DNA of 64,000 bases from Periplaneta americana (GCF_040183065.1 NC_091127.1:105198834-105262833); one strand, 5' to 3'; counted from the stretch's first letter, positions 10,005 to 21,570 are shown. A program made the numbers and translations. Notes: generated by a model from the sequence alone, not told the origin.

Positions 10005-11304
10005 AAAACTGTAACTCAGTTCATTACGATTTATTATTTTCTTTATGAATGAATGAAATTATTTTAAGTAATTTTTCAGTGCTATTTATATGTTTGAATA
10101 CAACATACAAGAAGACAGAGAAATATACATTATTCAGGGTGAGTGAAAATAGATGATTAAAATCGAGAAATAGAATTTATTTTAATTTAAATTGATATAA
10201 CGTCGCATGACCGACGATAAAACTGAGGAGCGTCTTTTGTGGGTAAGAAAGGTGTGAATGCTTCTTAAAATAAAATATATAAAGGAGAATAAATGCATGC
10301 ATAGACCACTAAACTAATGAAATGATACAAATAAGTGTAATAATGTTATTATTAATGAATTTTGTTACACTTAATATGTAGCTGAATCAAAATGTCTCTT
10401 GCAGTTGATAAGACATCGTTACTGAAAGCATGGAACTAAAAATTGAACAAGGCTGGAGTATGGTCGCTATTAACAAATGGGGTAGCATCGGAGCTTCCCA
10501 TTACTGGGAATAAATTCTGCCTTTGTTGCCCAGGATACCGCCCACTGCGATTTTTCATCCGCAACTCTTCGCGCCCTCCAGCTCAGAACACCCACCAACA
10601 CCCCCAACCCCCTATCCAACGTCCAGCTCCTCCCAGCACGGAAGATATATTAACAAGAGTTAATTCGGGCAGTGAGATTATTTCGCAGACTGCGCACTGT
10701 TTATTTATTCCGTGTGTCAGTGTCTATCGACAGGTTGCGTCTCGTCAGTGCAGACGTCTCTTTTGCTCTTTTTGTTGTTAATGTTTGTTCATTCAACACT
10801 CGTGTGAACACAACTTTACTGCCAAGTGCTTTTATGCCGTTTCTATGTTTTCTATGTTTTTAGAACTGGGCAGTTATTTAAATCTTTAAGAATACTGAGA
10901 ATTGTAGAGGTAGCACACCAGAAAGGAAAAGAAAAACATAATTTATTAAACAAGTGTTTCACTTACTTGGTTAAAATTTGATCCGGTGTTTTATTTTCTT
11001 CTTCAATTAAAATGTTATTTACTCATAATTATAGATAGCCTTTAGTCTATTGCATAAGCTTTTATTGTTTTTTTTTAACTTCCTTCCTGCCAACAACACT
11101 ATCAGGAGAAAAGAAATACGAAAGATATATGTAATGTACTTAGAGTACTACGGGTATTGCACAATGAATTATTATCAAGTTTTTCTGCGCGAAAAAAAAT
11201 GAGTAGTCCTGAAATTATTGGTAGATGACTTCTAGCACAGTTTTAGGAAAACTGTTTTTCGTTAAGTAGACTTCGATAGGTGCGAAACATTTAAAGATGG
11301 GCGC
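10005..11304. other. No recognised gene
   Basis: The block is AT-rich, with a GC-richer part at 10440-10860 whose 112-codon frame (10443-10781) resembles nothing I know. I could not pair the mariner-end-like CAGGGTGAGTG at about 10137 with a partner. Confidence 0.45.
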
Positions 11305-11500
11305 GTCCACCGCTGTGCAGTAACAGTTAGCATACCTGACCGTGAAACGAGCAGGCCTGGGTTCAAATCCTGGTTGAGACAAATCATCTGGTTGGGTTTT
11401 TTCCTAGGTTTTTCCATCAACCACTTGAAGCAGAATTGCTGGGTTGCTGGACACATTTTGTCTCCATTAACTTGAACCTATTATATTATCTTCAATAACT
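11305..11500 (+). mobile_element. SINE family C, copy 1
   Basis: It begins GTCCACCGCTGTGCAGTAAC. A-box-like DNA (GTTAGCATACCTGACC) is followed by a B box GGGTTCAAATCCTGG about 11360. It continues with the family body (CTGGTTGGGTTTTTTCCTAGG) and fades near 11500. Related copies are at 13677 and 51880. The head derives from a tRNA, so RNA polymerase III transcription is expected. Confidence 0.75.
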
Positions 11501-11867
11501 TTAAGTCGACCAGGAGATAGGATAGACGTGGTACCATGATTCGCCAGCAGATGCCATCTGTCTGGATGAGCTGCACAGATCCGGAGAGGCGTAGGGCTTT
11601 CATAGCGGACTACGGCAGATCAGGGAGTGTAGCTCCCTCGCACAGGTGACGCCTTGGTGAGTCGCGGTATGTACGATGTCGTGATCTTAAAGTCAATATA
11701 GGATGCAGCAAAGACGTAGTATGTGAATTGCGAACAGGTGCCATCGAATTAAGGAAGTGACAGAACTTTACAGGAGGCTGAGGGGCGTTCCTGTTTACGC
11801 GGACTCCGTCAGACCTGGATGCTGTAGCTGAATCGATAGCATTATACTAAGCAGTGAATCACGTACT

Positions 11868-12124
11868 GCCACCGGCGTGGCTCAGTCGGTTAAGACTCTT
11901 GCCTGCCGGTCAGAAGTTGCGCTCGGGCGCGGGTTCGATCCTTGCTTGGGCTGATTACCTGGTTGGGTTTTTTCGAGGTTTCCCCAACCATAAGATGAAT
12001 GCCAGGTAATCTATGGCGAATCCTCGGCCTTATCTCGCCAAATACCATCTCGCTATCATCAATCTCATCGACGCTAAATAACCTCGTAGTTGATACATCG
12101 TCGTTAAATAACCAACTTTAAAAA
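11868..12124 (+). mobile_element. SINE family A, copy 1, with 12-bp target duplication
   Basis: The element is flanked by exact GAATCACGTACT repeats (11856-11867 and 12125-12136). The head GCCACCGGCGTGGCTCAGTC has a tRNA A box. The B box GCGGGTTCGATCC lies near 11930, and a body with ACCTGGTTGGG follows. It ends with TCGTCGTTAAATAACC and a short A-rich tail. The perfect duplication marks target-primed insertion and a fairly recent event. Confidence 0.88.
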
Positions 12125-12870
12125 GAATCACGTACTCACAGGAATGTGATCCCAAGAACTCCATCAATCATTCCACAATACAAGGAGGTTGCGTAATTAG
12201 TCCAAGGCTGAGGTAGGTAGGTCTACTAGCGTCATGCATTACAGACGCTGTACTCGGTTCATGTTTGTCGAGCATGGCGAAGTTCGATATTCGCTGATGT
12301 TCGTTCTGCAGAACGAGGTCTGTAGTGTTTGTTCCACCTTGTTATAACATTATTCTCTGTCCTCTACTCCCATCCCTTCATGTTTTAACCGCTTAAGGAT
12401 TTTAACACATATATTGCTATTACTTTTTAATATGAAATAAGACGAAGCTTGTAATGTCTTGGTTGCCTCTCTAATGTTCGAACATTGCAGAACACTAGTA
12501 GGTACTAATCATCGGACCCTCTTTTGAACAAAAAAAAAAAAAAAAATAGATGGTCGCGTTATAATTTCCAACAGCCATTCTGCACGGCCGCAACCTCTCT
12601 CAACGAACAAATGATTCAACGCGTTGATGAACTTACTCGGGAGAACAGACGAATGAGTGTCTGTGAATTGATCAAGAAAGTAAATATCAGCGTTGATGGC
12701 ACCGAGAAAATTATTCACTAACACCTAAAGGTGAAACGTATGTGCAGGATGGGTGTCAGAAATCCGATTGAAGAAAGTAAAATGACAAATTTAACTTTAT
12801 TTCCAACATCTCCACCTCTGCAATCAAGACTGGAGGAGTTCTTGGAGAGAATTGTGATAACTGTAGAGAC

Positions 12871-13570
12871 TAGTGATGAACAAAACTAACTGCCGCTCTC
12901 GCTCGCTGTGTTCGCTGTATTTGTCTTTCGAGTCTCGGCTCGTCATTGCCGCTGCGCTTCGAGTCTCGCTCGTCATTCTCGCATTTGATCGTTGTGGAAA
13001 GATTTCGTAACTTTGAATAACATACATCATTGAAATAAATAACATAAATTTTTAAATGAGACAAAAAGAATAAATAGAACACTATCTTAGTTATCAAAAT
13101 GTTCTGATTCTATTATATGATATGATCTATGGTTATATAAATAATAAAAAAACAATTCTCAAATAAATTTGCATTTCTAAGAAACATAACACATGACATT
13201 AATATCTTTTTACTTGAGATTGCACACTTGATCTCAAACGTAAGAAAAGAATATTCCTAGCCTTTTAATAAGGGCCTAGTAATTAATTAAAGACTGGGGA
13301 ACGGATTATTATACACTGAAAGGTAGAGATGTTTCAAATAAGCTACTTGATTGTTTATACATATATAACAGTTGCCAAAGTAGATAAAAGTTCAGTCAGG
13401 TATAAACAACTTCTGACTTCGGAACTTCGGGACTTGATCACAATATCGAGTCTCGGAAGACTCACAACCAGTCTTTATGTCAAGGACGCGACGTAATAAA
13501 ACATTGTCGTGAGGGTTTTCGGCTTTGCGGGCGCTGTTGGTCTCATTTTCTCGATCGTTGTTCATCTCTA
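12871..13570. mobile_element. hAT non-autonomous element (700 bp)
   Basis: Exact 8-bp duplications GTAGAGAC lie at 12863-12870 and 13571-13578. The ends are TAGTGATGAACAA and, inward from the right, TAGAGATGAACAA. Subterminal DNA carries repeated CGAGTCTCG motifs at both ends (about 12930-12970 and 13448-13460). There is no transposase frame. Confidence 0.88.
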
Positions 13571-13676
13571 GTAGAGACATACACTCCAAACCAAGAAAGC
13601 TGGCATGGAATGTCTGCATTCAAATTTACCACCATAGAAATTTTAAAGGTAAACCATCTGAGAAAAAGCTAATGTG

Positions 13677-13917
13677 TGTCCACCGCTGTGAAGTAACGGT
13701 AGCACGCCTGACAGTGAAACGAGCGAGCCCAGGTTCAAATCCTGGTTGAGATAAGTTACCTAGTTTAGGTTTTCCCTCAACCCATTAAGTGCAAATGCTG
13801 GATAACTTTCGGCTTTGAACCCTGGGGTCATTTCGCTGGCATTATCACTTTCATCTCATTCAGGCGGTAGATAACCATATCAGTTGATGAAACGTCGAAA
13901 AATAAACTATTAAAATG
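13677..13917 (+). mobile_element. SINE family C, copy 2
   Basis: The head GTCCACCGCTGTGAAGTAAC and B box AGGTTCAAATCCTGG at 13731-13745 are followed by the full body and AAACTATTAAAATG. Near-perfect 12-bp duplications AAAGCTAATGTG/AAAGGTAATGTG (13665-13676 and 13918-13929) bound it. It interrupts the mariner relic. Confidence 0.85.
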
Positions 13918-14150
13918 AAAGGTAATGTGGGTACGAAAGTCGTGATAATCGATTATTTCTTATAACACAAACTGTGAATGCAGCATTTTATATTAATATA
14001 CGCAAAACAAGTTGAAGGAAGACATAATGTTCAGAAACCGTGGAAAATTATGCCGCTTTATGACGATGTGTGGGATTCAGCAGTAAATTTACCACACATA
14101 CACACACAATAAAATGTGTTTGCAGAATTCACGCACTGGCGCGACGTGGG

Positions 14151-14190
14151 GCTAGAAATTGTCACGAAGCGCGACGTGACAATTTCTAGC
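14151..14190. repeat. Perfect 16-bp inverted repeat (hairpin)
   Basis: GCTAGAAATTGTCACG at 14151-14166 is exactly complementary to CGTGACAATTTCTAGC at 14175-14190, with an 8-base loop. It is not followed by a T run and sits just before a SINE, so its role is unknown. Confidence 0.85.
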
Positions 14191-14199
14191 AATAAAAAG

Positions 14200-14455
14200 C
14201 CACCGGCGTAGCTCAGTCGACTAAGGCGCTTGCCTGCCGATCCGCAGTTGCGTTCGGGCGCGGGTTCGATTCCCGCTTGGACTGATTACCTGGTTGAGTT
14301 TTTCCGAGGTTTTTCCCAACCATAAGGCAAATGTCAGGTAATCTATGGCGAATCCTCGGCCTCATCTCGCTAAGTATCATCTCGCTATCACCAATCCCAT
14401 CGACGCTAAATAACCTCGTAGTTGAGACAGCGTCGTTAAATAACAAAGTAAAAAG
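14200..14455 (+). mobile_element. SINE family A, copy 2
   Basis: CCACCGGCGTAGCTCAGTCG opens the tRNA-like head, and GCGGGTTCGATTCCCGC is an intact B box. The body and CGTCGTTAAATAACAAAG end match copy 1 closely. No clear duplication is seen beyond AATAAAAAG/AGTAAAAAG. Confidence 0.87.
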
Positions 14456-15070
14456 AAAGTGGCAGTAAAAAAACATACGAAACATTTGCAATTTTTTCTT
14501 GCTGCAAGAGATGCAGATTCTAACTGTGACCTTTTGCAGCTTTTCAGCGATTTGTGCTTAATGATGGTAACTGATAATTAGAAAAGGATTTAGTTACATA
14601 ATCTCAGAATGTATACTTTTTGTCTTTGTAATTGTAGCTATTTCAATAAGTAGGTGTAAATTATCGTTTGTTTGTATGCATAAAACTTCTGTTATATATT
14701 TATTTGTTCAAAACATTTCAATTGTGTAAAACCATTAAAATCAAGTTGCAGTGTCGTCATGATATGCTCCATTATTTACATTCACCTTAGGCCTACTGTA
14801 CCGTCACTTATACAGTGAGCGCAAGACATTTGAACTCCTCCGTGCAAGGCTATATTTCACGTTAAATTCATTGTAACAAAAATGCGAAGCCTGGTGATAA
14901 ATTCTGAACCTGTTAAGCAATGTTAACTGTTTAATGCGTCACGCACTACTACATTACTCATAAATATTAAATCACAACTAAACACAGTACTTATAACTTT
15001 AAATTCTAAACTAAAATAATAAATACGATCTCAAATCTCACAACATACCAAAATGTTAAGTAAAGTAAAT
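14456..15070. other. No recognised gene
   Basis: This is AT-rich unique-looking sequence with no frame, terminal repeat or RNA motif that I can support. Confidence 0.45.
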
Positions 15071-15150
15071 CCGTGGCGCTACAGCCCATGAAGGGCCAAG
15101 ACCGACCGGCCGGCTGCTGGTCTCATGTCCACATGCCGAAGCATCAAAAT
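15071..15150 (-). mobile_element. SINE family F, 3' fragment
   Basis: CCGTGGCGCTACAGCCC and GAAGGGCCAAGACCG match the 3' portion of the SINE at 51156-51482 in the same orientation. The head is missing. Confidence 0.6.
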
Positions 15151-15596
15151 GTTGACTATGCCAAAATAAAAATAAGACTGAGTTTTCAAGTACCTGCAGT
15201 AACAGGACAAGATTCTCATTTCTTAAAAATGTAAACTGGAAACATCATATAAAACATTTTATAATTACAACTGAAAAATTGCATTACTGTTCACCTAATT
15301 TCAATATCTAACGTGGAGGAAATGTTCCCTTGCGGAGTGGTTTCCGAAAAGAGGGATTCTGGTGAATAACAAAAGATCTTAGAAAATATGAAAGAAATTA
15401 ATTTTTCATTCTCTACAACAAAAAGATAAATAAAATTACATTATTCTGAGTTGGGAGAAATTTTATGCTATGTTCCTCTTTTATTCTTTGGTCTGACTGT
15501 CCTTTAAATAGTACCACACATCAGTTCAAATTTGATGATTTTCCCATCTATGCAACCTTCCTTCTGAGCTCTTATTCTGCAGCCCATATAACAAAA

Positions 15597-16255
15597 CTTT
15601 TTTATTTATTTATAGCTAGTGAGTAAAAATTAAAATTATAAAACAAAAAAGTTTCTAGCCACTACCGTAAGAGCCAGGCTAATGTACGGTGTGGTCTTAG
15701 CCAATAATATAACATAAAATTTACAAAGACAGTTTACTAAATACAAACCAATAAATAACACACAAGAGCAAAAAATAAAAAAAGAAGAAAGAGAAAAATA
15801 GAGGAAAAAACACATTTAATATAAATTTACTATCAGACAGAAGCCAGTGACATTCAATAAAACATGAATATAGTCGACAGAAATAAAAAAGGTAAAAAAT
15901 ACATAGGTTTGTTAATATTATATATTATAAATAATTTTACAAATTTATTTTATGATAAATTCAATTTTAAAATATTTCAAATTTGGAAAATGGTTTGTAA
16001 TTTTATTATAAAGTCTTGGGCCGAAACTAGCACCAAGTTTAAGTGCTGCACTTATATGACATTTAGGCTCAATTAATGGGAAAGTAGACTTTTGTCCTCG
16101 AGTACGATATTCATGTCGATTTGATTTCTGTCGTATAAATTAGTAAACTCTATATTTATAAATTTCTTCAGTAGTTAATACTTCAAAATCTGTATAAATT
16201 AAATTTGTTGGGTAATCCATATTTTTGGTTAGACAAATTTTTATTAATCTTCTGT
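15597..16255 (-). mobile_element. 3' end of a CR1/Jockey-like LINE
   Basis: On the minus strand about 16160-15960 reads EYRTRGQKSTFPLIEPKCHI, then an ALKLGASFGPRLYNKITNHF segment. This is the usual C-terminal end of CR1-like LINE proteins (R-F-x-T...PRL-[WY]N-x-[LI]). A 3' region with a stem-like CCTGGCTCTTACGG stretch follows and ends in AATAAATAAATA (about 15600). The copy is 5'-truncated at the (TAA)n run 16256-16297. Confidence 0.62.
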
Positions 16256-16295
<40 letters not shown>

Positions 16296-16297
16296 GA
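16256..16297. repeat. (TAA)n microsatellite
   Basis: About 13 uninterrupted TAA units. Several LINE and SINE tails in the window have the same composition, so this may be a former tail. Confidence 0.95.
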
Positions 16298-16489
16298 AGA
16301 AATAAAATAAAATAAAAGAAATAAATTAAATTAAAATCATTAATTTAAAACCTTAGATATAACAGAGATTTTCCTCTTGGACGTTATTAGTTTAGTTTTA
16401 TTTGTGGAGAGAATTTTAGGATTAAATTTCGTATAATTTTATTCAATCCATAGCTTTTCTTTTGTGTTCGCAAATATCACTCGATTATT

Positions 16490-16862
16490 TTACTTACAAA
16501 TAGTTTTAAAGAAACCCAGAGGTGCATTGCCGCTCTCATATAAGCCCGCCATCTGTCCCTATCCTGAGAAAGATTAATCTAGCCCCTAGCCTCATATTCT
16601 AACTCCCTCAAACTCATTTTTATATTATCCTCCCATCTACGTCTCGGCCTTCCCGAAGGTATTTTTCCCTCAGGTCTCCCAACTAACACCCTATAGGCAT
16701 TTATGGATCACCCATACGTGCTAATGCCCTGTCCACCTCAGACGTATGGATTTTATGTTCTTAATATGTTAGGTGAAGAATGCAATGCGTGCAGTTCTGC
16801 GTTGTGTAACTTTCTTCGTTCTCCTGTAACTTCATCCCTCTTAGCTTGTAGCCCCAAATAAT
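16490..16862 (-). mobile_element. RTE-type LINE, 3' end
   Basis: Minus-strand matches to the RTE C-terminus include FGA/LGLQAKRDEVTGE-like, SSPNILRT, WEDNIKMSLRELEYEARG and WRAYMRAAMHL. The sequence then decays to ACTTACAAATAG at the 3' end. It is more diverged than the copies at 22 and 50 kb. Confidence 0.75.
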
Positions 16863-16869
16863 TACTCGA

Positions 16870-17180
16870 TTATCAGCATATAAAATTTATTTAAAGTAAC
16901 TTGTCTTTTAAAATAGTTATTGAAGTATATTTGCCATAGTTTAATGGCTACATTAAGCAATGTCGGTGATAGCGGACGACTTTGTTTCACTCCTTTGTTT
17001 ATCTGTATAATATTTTGAATATTGCCTGCAGCAATACAAATTTTTATGTTGTAATAGATACTTTGAACTGTTTTTTATAATGTGTTGTGGGAATTCTGTT
17101 CTTTCCATAATGTTCCAAAATTCAGTCTTATTTAAACTGCCGAATACTTTTTCGTAATCTATGCAGAATATACCCATAAT
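16870..17180 (-). pseudogene. LINE reverse transcriptase fragment (motif A region)
   Basis: The frame 17177-16953 reads MGIFCIDYEKVFGSLNKTEF and WNIMERTEFPQHIIK, matching RT motif A (F-x-D-[YF]-x-K-A-F-D) with Asp at the catalytic position. TDKQRSETKSS stands where I-N-K-G-V-K-Q-G-C-P-L-S is expected, so the sequence is decayed. It belongs to a different LINE family from the RTE next to it. Confidence 0.65.
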
Positions 17181-17470
17181 ATACCTCTTTTCTGAATTAA
17201 TTGCTTCAATATAACATGTAGTTTTTCCAAGATATTTTGGCAGTTACCTTTTAAATAGAAGTTTAAAAAGCAAATATTTAAAATCTGACAGGGTGAAGAA
17301 TTCCATTTTTCTGATTGGATTCCTGTAAAGTGGAATTCGTACGGGACACGACAGGCAAAGATAACAAAATACAGATTTGAGTTTAGACGCGGGTAAAAAA
17401 AAGTGAATTATTTAGCATACGGTATTTTTTCTCGGAGAGACAGCTTTATATGTCATAAATCTGTTAAATA

Positions 17471-18141
17471 TAGAGTGATTCAAGAGGTAATGTGAACCGG
17501 TGAGAAGATTATTCAGGCTGACATTTGGAGCCGGGAAGTCCTTTGTCAGTTTTATTTATTTGCTACCGTTTCAGAGTTACAGCAGGCCAAACATTTACTC
17601 AGAACTAAGGTGACTTATTTACAATAATTACTAATTTACAGTATCTACCTCTTTGGAGAAGCTGTTCAAAATGTCCTCCGTTTGCACGCAAACATGCCTG
17701 GGCGCGGTCTCTTACTGCGCTGTGTACAACATCTAACAGCCCGTTTCGAAGTCTTATGTCTGTTGCAGCTGCATTAATTCGTTGGAACAGAGGATCTCTG
17801 TCTGTAATCTCCGTAGCGTACACCTTTTCTTTTATAAAACCCCATACAAAGAAATGCAGAGGAGTTAAGTCAGGGAACCGTGCTGGCCAATCACAACATT
17901 TCACGGCTTGTGTTACAATGTCATTCCATCAGTCGTGGAAATCATGCTTTGCAAACAAACCTAGATCAAAACAACTACGGTAAATTTGTATTTATTGTAA
18001 GTATGAGATGTGAATTAACTGTTTGACCTATTGTAACTCTGAAACGGTTGCAAATAAATAAAACTGCAAAGGACTTTCCTGCTCTAAATGTCGCCCTGAA
18101 TCATCTCCTCACCGGTTGGCCTTACCTTTTGAATCACTCTG
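17471..18141 (-). mobile_element. Mariner-superfamily transposon with >100-bp inverted repeats
   Basis: Ends TAGAGTGATTCAAGAGGTAA and, from the right, CAGAGTGATTCAAAAGGTAA are flanked by TA. The inverted repeats extend through TTTATTTATTTGC and TTTCAGAGTTACA, about 110-120 bp. The interior encodes a transposase C-terminus on the minus strand. The 671-bp size shows a deletion derivative. Confidence 0.87.
17605..17904 (-). pseudogene. Mariner-superfamily transposase C-terminus
   Basis: The frame begins MKCCDWPARFPDLTPLHFFV and WGFIKEKVYAT, the region around the third catalytic Asp of a large arthropod Tc1/mariner lineage (W-P-A-R-S-P-D-L-T-P-L-D-F-F-L-W-G). The Asp before FFLWG is His here (LHFFVWG), which would abolish the third metal ligand. 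Downstream RAQACLRANGGHFEQLLQ matches the family end. The N-terminal and first two catalytic blocks are missing. Confidence 0.78.
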
Positions 18142-19162
18142 TATACTTACTTCTTTGCTAAGATATTTTTACCGCCCTTAGAACTTCATCGTTTTTCCCA
18201 GGTTGAATCTGCTGGATGAAACATTCAATGTTTGAAACAAAAATCTGTAAATCGGAATCCATTATCCATACTGATTGGACGTTGGGTAAATATGATGGCT
18301 AATAGATTTAAATTTTTGAGTGGACAAGGAAACTACCGATAAATTTTGTCTGAGTCCTTTTATTCGAAGAAAGGGTCATAGATGTAAGATATATGCATTC
18401 TATCTTTACAGTTCTCCCGAAAAGAACATGTTTTTAAGCTATAAATTTGTATCTACTTCTAAAAGTCTTTGTTATCGCACGAAATTGAGTCTGCAAACTC
18501 CGGATAAAATGGTAAGCATACAAATTACAAGAACATCGAGGACAGCAGTGAAAACAGTTGAGTGATAAATTTCACTGCATTTTCATCCATTATGAAGGGA
18601 TATAGCCTGGAGAAATTCAACAATCACCGTTTGTTCCAAATATTGAAATCGTTCCGCTCTGTCGTAGAGATTGCCCGCTGAAATTTCAGCTGTGAATTTA
18701 ATTAATGAATTTATACTTTACTAGAGTGCGCATAGCTTGCAGGCATGGAATTCAGCAGTTGTCCGATAGTGCTTCAATTTAAATGTTTTGGAATGCGATC
18801 CCGAGATAATTAATTCCTCGTGTTTATGTTTAAACTGACTGCTAAAAATAAAGAATGAGACAATGTCTTGCATTCTTTTTAAGATAACACTAGAATAAGA
18901 GTAGATGACGTAATTAATCTATCTATTAAAGACCAGGGTAATATTAGACTCTTTGTTTAAAATAGCTTACTTATCAATATGAAATTGAATTTAAGATTCT
19001 ACAAAATTTTGTTCGTTTATATGATAAATAATTTTTTTGCATATGGCAATAACAGGAGTGCGGGTATGCAGCTAATGGTTTCTCATGGACTTTTGTTCTG
19101 GATTGTCAGTCATTAAAAATAAAAAAAACTCAAATAAAACGTTTGAATATTATACTATTAAT
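18142..19162. other. No recognised gene
   Basis: This is AT-rich sequence. The 81-codon frame 18320-18565 has no family resemblance that I recognise. No paired termini were found. Confidence 0.45.
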
Positions 19163-19279
19163 AGCCACCACGGTGGATCAGTGCTAGCCCGTTAAATTTA
19201 TAATCCAGGAGGTCCGGGTTCAAATCTCGTTTCTTCCTATGTTGGATTTTCTACGAGAACTCCAGTTCCCCTGTGACAT

Positions 19280-19314
<35 letters not shown>

Positions 19315-19315
19315 T
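19163..19315 (+). mobile_element. SINE family E with (CAT)n tail
   Basis: GCCACCACGGTGGATCAGTG opens a tRNA-like head. The B box GGTCCGGGTTCAAATC is at about 19212-19227, followed by a short body and a run of about nine CAT units at 19280-19311. Only one copy is in the window. Confidence 0.65.
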
Positions 19316-19341
19316 TACGTGTTTAACGTAGATCCACTTCC

Positions 19342-19599
19342 ATTTTTACTTGCTTATTTAATGACGCTGTATCAACTCTGGGTTGTATAGCGTTGATGGA
19401 ATTAGTGATAGCGAGCTGATATTTGGCGAGATGATGCCGAGGATCCGCCATACATTATCTGACATTCGCCTTATGGTTTGGGGAAAACCTCGGAAAAATG
19501 AAACCAGGTTAATCAGCCCAAGCGGGAATCGAACTCATGCCCGAACGCAACTCCGGATCAATAGGAAAACGCGCTACCGCCTGAGCTACGCCGATGGCT
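19342..19599 (-). mobile_element. SINE family A, copy 4, with 9-bp duplication
   Basis: It is a reverse-strand copy bounded by TCCACTTCC repeats (19333-19341 and 19600-19608). B box (CGGGAATCGAACTC on plus) and A box (GCCTGAGCTACGCC on plus) are intact. The 3' end lies at the left with TTATTTAATGACGC. Confidence 0.87.
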
Positions 19600-19895
19600 T
19601 CCACTTCCTTTAGCGCACTCTGGATAGTATTTGACGAACTAAGTGGTTTACAATTCTCGGCACTAGCAACATCTATTGCTAGCTCCACACTCTCGCCGAG
19701 TCAAGCCGAGCCAAGGCGAGCGCGAGAGTGTGGACGGTGCGCTCGCCTCGCCTCACCGTGTCTCGCCTAGACTCGCGCTCGCCAAGACTCGCACTCGCCT
19801 GCGCTCCGCTCCGTGTCGGTTTTTGGTGTCCGAGTCAAAGGAAGCGAATGGTGAACCCGAGCGTGACCCCAGATACAATAACAAATAGTGCAGAC

Positions 19896-20738
19896 CAGTG
19901 GTTCTCCCTACGCGGCCCGCGGGCCGCATGCGGCTCTTAAAGTGATTTATTGCGGCTATTGAATTAATATTAGGCCTGCTATTACTATTTTTTTACCTTT
20001 TCTTTTTAATTTCTGTAATAATGTGCAACTGGGGAAATCTTTGGTTACTCTGCATCCTTACTGCCAGTGAAGGTGTTCAACAGCGACGCGTATTTGTTTT
20101 CATTTTTAAAAAGGTACAGCAGTGTCATGTCTCATGTCTTACTATGTCTTGATATAATACTGCGTTATAAATGTTTTTATCTTAATAGACCTAGCGTGCA
20201 ATCAAATTTTTGTAACAGGTACTCAAAAGATTCTCAATCAAAGATAGAGAAACTGAAAACGTTAAAAATTCCGTAATATCTGTACAGAAAGTAATGTATT
20301 CCCTGTACATAAAAATCAATTGACAACAAAAGCATCGTGCCACGTAGCAGACATTAAGCTATTTATAGATTCGGTGATTGTTAAGGAGTGTCTTGTAGCT
20401 GTATGTGACACTTTATTTTATAAATTTCCAAACTCATTCAAAACAGATTACAGGTAAAAATAAAACATCAAATCAACCTGCTCGTATCGTATGATTTGCA
20501 TAAGGATAGCAGAGTCCGCCCTTTAACTTCAAAATATCAGTAATATATTATAAATATTTGATAATGATCACGATGATGCTGATGATAATAATAGCAATAA
20601 TAATAATACACCAAATTAAATAATAATTAACAATCTGCGCATTTTGTTAAGCTTCGATACTGTAAAATGCATTGTGGCTCTCGGCAAGTTCCTATTTTCC
20701 ACTTTCGGCTCTCCTTTAATTTCTAATGAATACCATTG
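19896..20738. mobile_element. hAT non-autonomous element (843 bp)
   Basis: The left end CAGTGGTTCTCCC with GCGGCCCGCGGGCCGC is the familiar hAT start. The right end, read inward, is CAATGGTATTC with GAGAGCC. Imperfect duplications GTGCAGAC/GTTTAGAC (6 of 8) flank it, so it is older than the other hATs here. No transposase survives. Confidence 0.72.
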
Positions 20739-20756
20739 GTTTAGACTCTTGTACTC

Positions 20757-21570
20757 AATTACTTACTTATAAATGACTTTTAGGGAATCCGGAAGTTCAT
20801 TGCCGCCCTCACATAAGCCCGCCATCGGTCCCTATCCTGAACATAATTAATCCAGTCCCTAGCATAATATTCTACCTGCCTCAAATCCATTTTAATATTA
20901 TCCTCCCATCTACACCTTGGCCTCCCCAAAGATCTTTTCCCCTCAGGTCTTCCAACTAACACACTATATGCTTTTCTGGATTAATCCATTCGTGCTACAT
21001 GTCCTGCCCATCTCAAACGTCTGGATTTAGTATTCCTAATTATGTTAGGTGAAGAATACAATGCGTGCAATTCTGCGTTGTTTAACTTTCTCCATTCTCC
21101 TGTAACTTCATCCCTCTTAGCCCCAAATATTTTACTAAGCACCTTATTCTCGAAGACCCTTAACCTCTGTTCCTCTCTCAAAGTGAGAGTCCAAGTTTCA
21201 CAACCATACAGTACAACCGGTAATATAGTAACTGTTTTTTTTTAATTCTAACTTTCAGCATTTTCGGGAGCAGACTGGATGACAAAAGTTTCTCAACTGA
21301 ATAATAACAGGCATTTCCCATATTTATTCTGCGTTTAATTTCCCCTCGAGTGTCATTTATCTGTTGCTCCAACGTACTTGAATTTTTCCACTTTTTCAAA
21401 AGATAAATTTTATATTGAGGTTTCGCAACAAGCTCTTTTTTTACGGTGATGGGTTGTTAGTCCTTCGCCCAAACCCAAGCTGGAGGACCACCACTTATCA
21501 AATTTCCGCGACTGTCTGTTCAATATATTTCAGTTATTCTAGCTGCCAATATGGCGAGCCGCAATTTGTC
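20757..21570 (-). mobile_element. RTE-type LINE deletion derivative (5' and 3' ends joined)
   Basis: The minus strand starts with the 5' block shared with 8.1 kb (CTCCAGCTTGGGTTTGGGCG, about 21480). Near 21414 it jumps straight to the end of the RT region (ATTTATCTTTTGAAAAAGTG), so endonuclease and RT core are gone. It continues NDTRGEIKRRINMGNACYYS, REEQRLRVFENKVLSKIFGA and RRCRWEDNIKMDLRQVEYYA, and ends in ATTTATAAGTAAGTAATTG. The same style of internal deletion is seen at 8.1-9.99 kb but with other breakpoints. Confidence 0.82.

Larger units (their letters stand above)
12590..14140 (+). pseudogene. Mariner transposase relic split by a hAT and a SINE
   Basis: The helix-turn-helix region SLNEQMIQRVDELTRENRRM with SVCELIKKVNISVDGTEKII is at about 12595-12720, followed by HLKVKRMC and ARW-like decay. 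After the hAT (12871-13570) the frame resumes with HYTPNQ/KKAGME-like sequence and KFKGKPSEKKLMC (13579-13676), the mariner segment before the second catalytic Asp. After the SINE (13677-13917) pieces resembling IDYFL..INTLKQ and a degenerate Asn-Ala-Arg-Pro-His-like stretch run to about 14140. Mariner transposases use a DD34D triad. Several frame shifts and stops make this a fossil. Confidence 0.68.

Noticed and set aside
10443..10781. 112-codon frame in a GC-richer patch
   Set aside because: Pro-rich stretch without domain pattern. Overlapping frame in another phase is also open.
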